Assembly: GCF_026965535.1 (NCBI RefSeq)
Contig: NZ_CP114039.1
Location: forward strand, 3,844,001 to 3,908,000
Length of the DNA stretch: 64,000 nucleotides
Direction of reading: 5' to 3'
Source: Corallococcus sp. NCRR
Lineage (GTDB): Bacteria > Myxococcota > Myxococcia > Myxococcales > Myxococcaceae
Positions 1 through 7,533 of this stretch are shown here, in pieces. Every line of letters starts with the position of its first letter. Positions within the stretch are counted from its first letter, which is position 1. Position numbers and translations under genes: made by a program. Below the pieces are notes generated by a model. That model saw nothing but the letters and a program-made list of their open reading frames with translations. It was not told the DNA's origin and made no database searches.

Positions 1-1169
1 TGTTCCCAGCAATCCGCAAGGCCTTCACCGCGTCGCTCGCTTTTGTCTCCCTGCTGTCCGCCGGTCCGGCGGCGGCACACGGCTCCATGGAAGTGCCGTT
101 GAGCCGCGTCTATGGATGTTTCAAGGAAGGGCCGGAGAGCCCCAGGTCCGCCGCGTGCCAGGCCGCGGTGCAGGCCGGTGGGACGCAGGCGCTGTATGAC
201 TGGAACGGCGTCCGGCAGGGCGCCGCCAACGGGCGTCACCGCGAGATCATCCCGGACGGCAAGCTGTGCAGCGCCGCCAATGAGAGTCACAAGGGGTTGG
301 ACCTGGCGCGCACGGACTGGCCGTCCACGCTCATCACCCCGGACAGCAACGGCCGCTTCGAGTTCGTCTTCCACGCCACCGCGGTGCACGCCACGGGCTA
401 CTTCCAGCTCTTCGTGACGAAGGAGGGCTACAACCCGGCGCTGCCCCTGAAGTGGTCGGACCTGGAGTCGACGCCGTTCTGCAACGTCACCAACGTGTCC
501 GCGGTGAACAACCGCTACCGGCTCAACTGCCCGTTCCCGGCGAGCCGGACGGGGGCGCACGTCATCTACGCCATCTGGCAGCGCGCGGACAGCCCGGAGG
601 CCTTCTACGCCTGCACCGACGTGAAGTTCAGCAACACGCCGCCCCCGCCGGCGTCTTGGAAGGAATTGGGCCAGGTGCAGGCGCGCGAGGACCTACCCAA
701 ATCCAGCAAGGTGACGTTCCGCCTCTTCGACAGCGCGGGCCGTGACGCCGAGTCGTATCCGCTGACGCTGGATGCGGCCACGCCCGCGGCCACCTGGATG
801 TACCGGCTGGCGCAGCAGGTGAACGCGGGCTCCAGCCGCGTGCGGGTGGGTGTGCTCCAGACGACGGGCACCGTGACGCCGGTGCAGGACGCGCTGGGTA
901 ACCGCGTGTACGCGAAGGAGACGGGCTACTCGTTCCAGGTGGACATCGAGAAGCCGTCCACCGGCGGCGGGACGGCGCAGTACAAGTACCCGGCGGGCAT
1001 CGACAGCTACACGGCGGGCACCCTGGTGGAGGGCACGGACGGGCTCGTCTACCGCTGCAAGCCCTTCCCGTACTCCGGCTGGTGCAAGGGCGTGGCGTCG
1101 TACTACGCGCCGGGCACGGGCATCGCGTGGCAGGACGCGTGGGAGCGCGCCAACCAGGTCTCACGGTGA
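1..1169 (+). CDS. AA10 lytic polysaccharide monooxygenase (chitin-binding, GbpA-like), 5' end cut
   Basis: Secreted copper enzyme predicted to cleave chitin-type polysaccharides oxidatively. The frame runs off the left edge; bases 1-2 are TG followed by codons FPAIRKA, so the start ATG may lie one base outside. A signal peptide ends in PAAA, and the next residue is His (78-80), the mandatory N-terminal copper ligand, in HGSMEVPLSRVYGC, the AA10 signature. A second His in AVHATGYFQLF fits the other half of the histidine brace. An AA10 domain is followed by a GbpA domain-2-like region (about 665-960) and a small Trp/Cys-rich C-terminal module containing YRCKPFPYSGWCKG, resembling a CBM5/12- or CBM73-type chitin-binding domain. 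The next genes also encode secreted degradative proteins. Family assignment is firm; the substrate is inferred. Confidence 0.93.
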   Translation, partial: FPAIRKAFTASLAFVSLLSAGPAAAHGSMEVPLSRVYGCFKEGPESPRSAACQAAVQAGGTQALYDWNGVRQGAANGRHREIIPDGKLCSAANESHKGLDLARTDWPSTLITPDSNGRFEFVFHATAVHATGYFQLFVTKEGYNPALPLKWSDLESTPFCNVTNVSAVNNRYRLNCPFPASRTGAHVIYAIWQRADSPEAFYACTDVKFSNTPPPPASWKELGQVQAREDLPKSSKVTFRLFDSAGRDAESYPLTLDAATPAATWMYRLAQQVNAGSSRVRVGVLQTTGTVTPVQDALGNRVYAKETGYSFQVDIEKPSTGGGTAQYKYPAGIDSYTAGTLVEGTDGLVYRCKPFPYSGWCKGVASYYAPGTGIAWQDAWERANQVSR

Positions 1170-1250
1170 ATTCGGCGTAACTCGCGGTGTTTGCCGTGGC
1201 CGCTTCACGGCATCAGGGGTCCCCCCCATTTCCTTGGGATCTGGACGCTG

Positions 1251-1370
1251 TATACTGGTGGACAATTACGCTGAACATGGAAAGCCCGGGGGTAAAGGTC
1301 TGAGTCTTTTCAGACCCTCCGCCATGAGCGTGATCCTTCCGGCGGCAGCACGCCCCCATGGGTGCTGCCG
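1251..1370 (+). promoter_or_regulatory. Candidate structured 5' leader of the M4 protease gene
   Basis: The interval 1170-1405 has no gene. It contains a TATACT hexamer at 1251-1256, without an obvious -35 at the right spacing. Two perfect hairpins follow: GGTCTGA (1297-1303) pairs with TCAGACC (1310-1316) across 6 nt, and CGGCAGCAC (1343-1351) pairs with GTGCTGCCG (1362-1370) across 10 nt. Both lie upstream of the ribosome-binding site at about 1394-1397. The pairings are seen directly. A role as leader or operator is inference. Confidence 0.35.
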
Positions 1371-1405
1371 GCGGGAGTTCCCCTGAATGCAGTGGAGTCA
1401 ATTCC

Positions 1406-4400
1406 ATGCCCAAGCCGTGGCCTCAGTGGCCTCTGCTCCTCGCCGGCCTCGTGTCGGCGAGTTCATCCCTCGCGGCTGAGAAGCTCACCCCTGTTGCCCC
1501 ATCCACGCTGATGCAGCTCCAGGTCCGGGAGCCAGCGCGGGTGGCGCAATCCCTGGCAGGCCTCAAGGCGCAAAGCCTCAAGCTCGGGCTGGGTTCGCGG
1601 GACGACTTCCAACTGTCCAGCTCCAGCACGGACTCCTTTGGACAGACGCACGCGCGCTTTGAACAGACCTACCAGGGCGTCCCCGTGTGGGGCGCCGTGG
1701 CCATCACCCACCAGGGGGTGTCCGCGGGGGACCTCCGCATCACCACGGACGGCCTGCGCAAGAACATCCGCCTGGACGTGGCGCCCACGCTGGACGCGAA
1801 GTCCGCGGTGACGAAGGCCACCCAGGAACTGGCGCCCCAGGGCGAGTACGCCGTCACGCCGAGCAGCAAGCTCATCGTCTACCCCCAGACGCGGCTCGTG
1901 AACCGCTACCCCGGCAAGCCGCTCGCGGAGCAGAACGCGGCGGACTTCGACACGCAGGTCGTCGCCTACCGGCTCGCGTACCACGTGCACACCGAGCTGG
2001 AGAACGCGAAGGACGGCGTCAAGCACACGGACTTCATCGTCGACGCGAACTCGGGCGAGGTGCTGAGTCAGTGGAACTCGCTCCAGACGACCGCCGCGAA
2101 GGGCCTCGGGCACTCGCAGTACAGCGGTGACGTCACGCTGGACGTCTTCCAGAACGCCCAGGGCCTCTTCGAGCTGCGCGACGTCACGCGCGCCGGCGGC
2201 GAGGGCATCCGGACCTACGACGTCAACCACGCCGCCGTGCAGAACGGCGTCATCCCCACGCTGACCCTCTACACGGACGCCGACAACGTCTGGGGCGACG
2301 GGCAGAACTACATCGTCGGCGCCAACAACACCCTGAGCACCAACGGGCAGACGGCCGCCGTCGACGCGCACTTCGGCCTGCTGGCGACCTGGGACTTCTA
2401 CAAGAAGGTCCTCGGCCGGGACGGCATCGACGGCGTCGGCTCGCCCACCTACAACCGGGTGCACGCCAGCAACCTCTACAACAACGCCTTCTGGAGCGAC
2501 GGCTGCTTCTGCATGAGCTACGGCGACGGCTCGTTCCCGGCCGCTGGCGGCTTCAGGTCCCTGGGCGTGCTCGACGTGACGGGCCACGAGATGTCCCACG
2601 GCGTCACCTCGCACTCGGCCGGCCTCATCTACGAGGGCGAGTCCGGCGGCCTCAACGAGGCCAGCTCGGACATCTTCGGCGCCCTGACGGAGTTCTGGGT
2701 GGCCAACGGCCGCGGCAGCACCATTGGTGACACCGGCGGCAACTGGCTCATGGGCGAGCAGCTCAGCGCGTTCCCGCTGCGCATCATGTACCGCCCGTCG
2801 CTGGACGGCGTGAGCGTGGACGCCTGGTTCCCCGGCCTCGCCAACATCGACGTGCACTACAGCAGCGGCCCGATGAACCGCGCCTTCTTCTTCCTGTCCC
2901 AGGGCGTGCAGCCGCTGGCGGTCAGCACCGACTACTCCAGCACCTACCTGCCCGCGGGCATGAGGGGCATCGGCAACGACAAGGCGGCGGCCATCTGGTA
3001 CCGCGCGCTCACCGTCTACCTGTTCCCGTCGTCCAACTACCTGTCGGCCCGCACCAGCAGCCTCCAGGCCGCGGCGGACCTCTTCGGCTCCCAGTCCAAC
3101 GAGTACCGCGCGGTGCAGAACGCCTTCGCGGCCATCAACGTGGGCTACACCGCCGGGACGTACGACGACCGCATGGCCCCCACCGTCGCCGCGAGCGTCT
3201 CCGGCGGCGCGTCCGAGCTGCTGCTGAAGGCGCAGGCCGAGGACAACGTCGGCGTGACCCGCGTGGAGTTCTACGTGGACGGCGCCCTGGTGGGGAACGT
3301 CTTCGCCCAGCCGTTCCAGTTCCCGCTGGTGTCCACCTCGCTGACCAACGGCACGCACGCGCTGGTGGCGGTCGCCTTCGACGCGGCCGGCAACTCCGCC
3401 GCGTCCGCTCCGGTGAGCTTCACCGTCTCCAACAGCTTCGAGCAGCTCCTGGTCAACCCGGGCTTCGAGCAGGACACGCTGGGCTGGACGGATGACCCGT
3501 CGAACATCAACTTCCCGGTCTCCTCCGGCCCGCGCAACGGCCAGGGCTTCGCATGGCTCAACGGCTATGGCACGACGCACGTCGACCGGCTGTGGCAGGA
3601 CGTCACCCTTCCCGCTGGCGTCACCCGGGCCGCGCTGACCTTCTTCCTCAACATCACCACCTCCGAGACGACGACCACCGCCGTGCGCGACACGCTGACG
3701 CTGCAGGTGCGCGACACCTCGGGCACGGTGCTGGGGACGGTGGCGACGTGGTCCAACCTGGATGCGACGCTGGGCTATGTGCAGCAGAGCGTGGACCTGA
3801 CGGCCTACGCGGGCCAGACGGTGCGAATCTTCCTGGAGGGCAGCGAGAACGCCTCGCTCGCCACCAACTTCCAGGTGGATGACTTCTCGCTGCGCGTCAT
3901 CCGCGCGGCGGACGCCGAGGCGCCCCAGGTGAAGGCCAGCGTGGTCTTCTCCGGCACGCGCGTGGGCTACTCCGCGGAGGTGTCCGACAACGGCTTCGTC
4001 AACACGGTGGAGTTCTTCGTCGACGGCGTGTCCCTGGGCAGCTCGGTCAAGTCGTTCACCCGGGTCGTCAACCTCTCCACGCTGACGGCCGGCGCGCACA
4101 CGCTCGTCGCCCGGGCCACGGACGTGGACGGCAACGTGGGGGACTCTCCCGCGGTGGCGTTCTACGTGGACACCACGTCCACCCAGCGCGTGCTCAACCC
4201 CAGCTTCGAGACCTCCACGAGCTGGACGAGCGCGACGACGCAGTCGGGCTCGACGGGCATCCTCAGCAGCGCGTCCTTCGCGCACACCGGCAGCCGCATG
4301 TACGTCTTCTATACGAACGCGGGTCCGGCGCGGCACTCGGTCCGTCAGTCCGTGGCCATCCCGGCGACCGCGACCTCGGCCATCTACAGCTTCTGGATGC

Positions 4401-5626
4401 GCCTCTACAACGGTGCGTTCACCGACGCCACGGTCCACCACACCATCAGCGCGAAGCTGCGGGACTCCGCCGGCACCGAGCTGGCGACGCTGAAGACGCT
4501 CTCCAACCTGGATGACACGAACAGGGAGTACCGCCTGCACCGCTTCGACCTGACCGCGTACAAGGGCCAGACGGTGCAGTTGTTCTTCGACGCGGACCAG
4601 ACGGAGGCCCCGCAGGTGACGGGCGGAGTCACCCAGTTCTTCGTGGATGACGTCACCCTGGTCACGTCCACCCAGGCGGACCTGGAGAGCCCCGTGCTCT
4701 CCGCGGCGGTCGAGGGCAGCTACGGGACGGTGCAGCTCAAGGCCTCCGTGAGCGACAACGTCTGGACGTCCACGCTCGCGTTCCTGGTGGACGACGCTCC
4801 GGTGAGCACGTTCACGGACGTCCAGGGCGTCTACGCGAAGGCGTTCGACACGAAGAGCCTGTCCAACGGCCCGCACCAGTTCAAGGCGGTGGCCACGGAC
4901 AAGGCGGGCAACACGACGGAGCGCGTGGTGACCTTCGAGGTGCACAACTCCACCATCCAGGACCAGGGCGCGCCGCACATCACCGCCAGCGTGGAGGGCC
5001 TGTTCGAGACCTACGCGATGCGGGCCGAGGCCACCGATGACACGGGCGTCGCGTACGTGGAGTTCTACGTGGACGGCGCCCTGAAGGGCCGGGTCTCGTC
5101 CGCGCCGTACACGCTGCCGCTGTTCCCGATTCCGCTGGCGCCGGGGGAGCACATCCTCGAGGCGGTGGCGTACGACGCCTACGGCAACTCTTCCAAGGCG
5201 ACCACCCCCTTCACGCTCCTGCCCGTCACGGTGGAGCTCGCGGAGGCGCTGCACGTGGTGCCGGTGGGGAGCTCCGTCGCCCTGCAGGCGAACGTGGCGA
5301 ACGTGGTGAACACGGAGGTGACCTGGTCCGTGGCGGAGGGCCGCGTCTGCGGCACCGTTGGCGCGGACGGCGTCTACACCGCGCCGGTGGCCCGTGGCCT
5401 GTGCCACGTGTCTGCGGCGAGCGTCGTGGTCCCGACGGCGAAGGCCGTGGCGACCGTTCAGGTCTTCACGGGCGACATCAATGGCGACAACGTCGTGGAC
5501 GGAGAGGACATGGGCCTGCTCGCGCAGGACTACGGCACCAACGGCTCCGAGGTGACGAACCTCGACGGCGCCGGCTCTGTGAACGACAGCGACATCACCC
5601 TCTTCGTCAGCCAGTTCGGACGGTAA
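1406..5626 (+). CDS. Secreted thermolysin-like M4 metalloprotease with Ig/jelly-roll repeats and C-terminal dockerin
   Basis: 1406-residue secreted zinc endopeptidase. The start at 1406 was preferred over an in-frame ATG at 1358 because TGGAG lies 8 nt upstream and the signal peptide MPKPWPQWPLLLAGLVSASS begins there. FTP and PepSY-like propeptide regions come first, then the M4 catalytic domain with HEMSH at residues 394-398 and the zinc-ligand Glu in GGLNEASSD. Downstream are Ig-like units (VEFYVDGALVG type) alternating with two jelly-roll-like carbohydrate-binding-type modules (NPGFEQDTLGW; NPSFETSTSW). From residue 1356 two calcium-loop repeats (GDINGDNVVDGEDMGLLAQD and NLDGAGSVNDSDITLF) form a type I dockerin-like end. 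The following gene, 6 bp away, ends in a cohesin-like domain, so the pair probably works together at the cell surface. Confidence 0.93.
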   Translation: MPKPWPQWPLLLAGLVSASSSLAAEKLTPVAPSTLMQLQVREPARVAQSLAGLKAQSLKLGLGSRDDFQLSSSSTDSFGQTHARFEQTYQGVPVWGAVAITHQGVSAGDLRITTDGLRKNIRLDVAPTLDAKSAVTKATQELAPQGEYAVTPSSKLIVYPQTRLVNRYPGKPLAEQNAADFDTQVVAYRLAYHVHTELENAKDGVKHTDFIVDANSGEVLSQWNSLQTTAAKGLGHSQYSGDVTLDVFQNAQGLFELRDVTRAGGEGIRTYDVNHAAVQNGVIPTLTLYTDADNVWGDGQNYIVGANNTLSTNGQTAAVDAHFGLLATWDFYKKVLGRDGIDGVGSPTYNRVHASNLYNNAFWSDGCFCMSYGDGSFPAAGGFRSLGVLDVTGHEMSHGVTSHSAGLIYEGESGGLNEASSDIFGALTEFWVANGRGSTIGDTGGNWLMGEQLSAFPLRIMYRPSLDGVSVDAWFPGLANIDVHYSSGPMNRAFFFLSQGVQPLAVSTDYSSTYLPAGMRGIGNDKAAAIWYRALTVYLFPSSNYLSARTSSLQAAADLFGSQSNEYRAVQNAFAAINVGYTAGTYDDRMAPTVAASVSGGASELLLKAQAEDNVGVTRVEFYVDGALVGNVFAQPFQFPLVSTSLTNGTHALVAVAFDAAGNSAASAPVSFTVSNSFEQLLVNPGFEQDTLGWTDDPSNINFPVSSGPRNGQGFAWLNGYGTTHVDRLWQDVTLPAGVTRAALTFFLNITTSETTTTAVRDTLTLQVRDTSGTVLGTVATWSNLDATLGYVQQSVDLTAYAGQTVRIFLEGSENASLATNFQVDDFSLRVIRAADAEAPQVKASVVFSGTRVGYSAEVSDNGFVNTVEFFVDGVSLGSSVKSFTRVVNLSTLTAGAHTLVARATDVDGNVGDSPAVAFYVDTTSTQRVLNPSFETSTSWTSATTQSGSTGILSSASFAHTGSRMYVFYTNAGPARHSVRQSVAIPATATSAIYSFWMRLYNGAFTDATVHHTISAKLRDSAGTELATLKTLSNLDDTNREYRLHRFDLTAYKGQTVQLFFDADQTEAPQVTGGVTQFFVDDVTLVTSTQADLESPVLSAAVEGSYGTVQLKASVSDNVWTSTLAFLVDDAPVSTFTDVQGVYAKAFDTKSLSNGPHQFKAVATDKAGNTTERVVTFEVHNSTIQDQGAPHITASVEGLFETYAMRAEATDDTGVAYVEFYVDGALKGRVSSAPYTLPLFPIPLAPGEHILEAVAYDAYGNSSKATTPFTLLPVTVELAEALHVVPVGSSVALQANVANVVNTEVTWSVAEGRVCGTVGADGVYTAPVARGLCHVSAASVVVPTAKAVATVQVFTGDINGDNVVDGEDMGLLAQDYGTNGSEVTNLDGAGSVNDSDITLFVSQFGR

Positions 5627-5632
5627 TCCCCC

Positions 5633-7471
5633 ATGAAAACGTGGATGAAGCTCATTGTTCCGCTCCTGATTGGAGCGCTGGCGGCCTGCACCGACCCCGA
5701 CTCGGGGCCGGTGACGGTGACTCCGAAGACCGTCACGGTGAAGGCGGGTGAGAAGACGACCTTCAGCGCCTCGGTGAAGGACGCGAAGCAGGCGCGCGTG
5801 CTCTGGTCGGTGGAGGGAGGCGACTCCCATGGCACCATCAGCAGCTCGGGCACCTACACCGCGCCGGACGAGGCCGGCACGTACACCGTGGTGGCCACCA
5901 ACGCGGTGGACACCTCTAAGAAGGACACGGCCACCGTCAAGGTGGAGCCCGCCGAGGTCGGCGAGACTCCGACGGTCATCGTGAAGGTGACGCCGGAGTC
6001 GGTGACCATCGGGCAGGGGACGGTCACCGACCTCACGGCCGAGGTCTCCGGTTCCTCCATCACCGCCGTGCAGTGGTCCGTGGAGGGCGGTGACGAGAAC
6101 GGCACCGTCAGCAGCACGGGCCGGTACACGGCGCCGAACAAGGCGGGCACGTTCACCGTGACGGCCACCAGCGTGGCGGACCCGACGAAGAAGGCCTCCG
6201 CCACCATCACGGTGGAGCCCGTCGTCGTCGCGGAGGTGAAGGTGACGGTGAGCCCCTCGTCGGGCAACACCACCTGGGATGGCACCGTCCAGCTGACGGC
6301 CAATGTCACCGGCACCAACAACCTGGCGGTGCAGTGGGCCGTGGAGGGCGGCGACGCGAACGGCTACGTCAGCAGCACGGGCGTGTACCGCGCGCCCAAG
6401 AAGACGGGCACGTTCACCGTGACGGCCACCAGCGTGGCGGATCCGGCGAAGAAGGCCTCCGCCTCCATCACGGTGGAGCCGGTCGTCGTCGCGGAGGTGG
6501 TGGTGTCCGTCTCTCCGAAGACGGGCACGGTGGCGCAGGATGCCGCATTCACCCTGTCCGCGCAGGTCACCGGTACCAACAACCTGGCGGTGCAGTGGTC
6601 CGTGGTGGGCGGTGACGAAAACGGCACCGTGAGCAGCACGGGCGTGTACCGCGCGCCGCGCCGCGATGGCACGTTCACTGTGACGGCCACCAGCGTGGCG
6701 GATCCGACGAAGTCCGACTCGGCCACCCTCTCCGTGAGCGGCGTCGTCCTTCCGGCGGTGACGGTGACGGTCTCTCCGAAGACGGCCACCGTGGACCAGG
6801 GGGGCTCCGTCAACCTCTCGGCCGAGGTCACGGGCAGCTCCGTGGTCGCGGTGAACTGGGCCGTGGAGGGCGGTTCGGCCAACGGCAGCGTCACCAGCGC
6901 CGGTGTCTACACCGCGCCGAACAAGCCGGGCACGTACACCGTGACGGCCACCAGCGTGGCGAATCCGTCTCAGAAGGACTCCGCCGTCATCACCGTGCCC
7001 GTCGCCGGCACGGTGAAGTACGTGGACCCCGCGGGGACGGGCTGGCGCCTGGTTCGCAATGCCAGCCTGTCCTCGGGCAACACGCTGGTGCTGGACCTGA
7101 TGGGCCCCACGGGCCAGTCTGGCCGTGGCGCGGACCTGACGCTGGGGCTGGATGCGGCCACCGCGTCCTGGTCCACCGTGGACGGCTCCGAGTACGTGGC
7201 CAATGGTGGCTACGACCTCGGCGCCGCGCCCCGGTTGCTCAAGTCCGCCGTGAAGGGCGGCACGCTGAGCGTGGGCGTGTACCAGAAGGGCGCTCCGGCG
7301 CACGCGTACAACGGCGCGCTGCTGTCCGTGGCGCTGACCGTGAAGGCCACCGCCGAGACGCCGGCCGGCTCCGTGGTGCCGCTGACCGTCCTCAAGGCGC
7401 ACGCGCTGCCGGCTTCCGGCTCGCTGCAGACCGTCGACGTGGCGGTGGGCACCATCACCACCGCTCAGTAG
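5633..7471 (+). CDS. Lipoprotein with five Ig-like repeats and a cohesin-like C-terminal domain
   Basis: 612-residue protein with signal sequence MKTWMKLIVPLLIGALAAC; Cys19 is a lipobox cysteine followed by Thr, so an outer-membrane anchor is likely. About five tandem ~86-residue Ig-like (Big-type) repeats run from residue 25 to 458, each with LWSVEGGD/VQWSVEGGDENG and GTYTVTATSVA-like strands. Residues about 460-612 differ: a beta-rich domain with LVLDLMGPTGQSGRGADLTL and a terminal VDVAVGTITTAQ, resembling cohesin domains in length and strand pattern. It starts 6 bp after the dockerin-bearing protease gene and is probably co-transcribed and translationally coupled with it. Role inferred: a surface stalk and docking protein for the protease. 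The cohesin call is by eye and needs profile support. Confidence 0.85.
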   Translation: MKTWMKLIVPLLIGALAACTDPDSGPVTVTPKTVTVKAGEKTTFSASVKDAKQARVLWSVEGGDSHGTISSSGTYTAPDEAGTYTVVATNAVDTSKKDTATVKVEPAEVGETPTVIVKVTPESVTIGQGTVTDLTAEVSGSSITAVQWSVEGGDENGTVSSTGRYTAPNKAGTFTVTATSVADPTKKASATITVEPVVVAEVKVTVSPSSGNTTWDGTVQLTANVTGTNNLAVQWAVEGGDANGYVSSTGVYRAPKKTGTFTVTATSVADPAKKASASITVEPVVVAEVVVSVSPKTGTVAQDAAFTLSAQVTGTNNLAVQWSVVGGDENGTVSSTGVYRAPRRDGTFTVTATSVADPTKSDSATLSVSGVVLPAVTVTVSPKTATVDQGGSVNLSAEVTGSSVVAVNWAVEGGSANGSVTSAGVYTAPNKPGTYTVTATSVANPSQKDSAVITVPVAGTVKYVDPAGTGWRLVRNASLSSGNTLVLDLMGPTGQSGRGADLTLGLDAATASWSTVDGSEYVANGGYDLGAAPRLLKSAVKGGTLSVGVYQKGAPAHAYNGALLSVALTVKATAETPAGSVVPLTVLKAHALPASGSLQTVDVAVGTITTAQ

Positions 7472-7495
7472 TCCGGAGCCCGAAGCAGTGAGAGC

Positions 7496-7526
7496 GGCGG
7501 CCTTCCCCAGGGGAGGCCGCCGTTTT
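7496..7526 (+). terminator. Rho-independent terminator after the protease/lipoprotein pair
   Basis: GGCGGCCT (7496-7503) pairs with AGGCCGCC (7514-7521), with partial continuation of the stem through CCCC/GGGG, and is followed by GTTTTC. The T run lies on the right side only, so it serves the plus-strand transcript ending at 7471, not the convergent minus-strand gene ending at 7534. Confidence 0.8.
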
Positions 7527-7533
7527 CATTGCT

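Noticed and set aside
1463-7402. Very long minus-strand open frame opposite the protease and lipoprotein genes
   Set aside because: Arg/His/Gly/Val-rich translation without family motifs; it is the antisense frame of two well-supported genes, expected in high-GC DNA.
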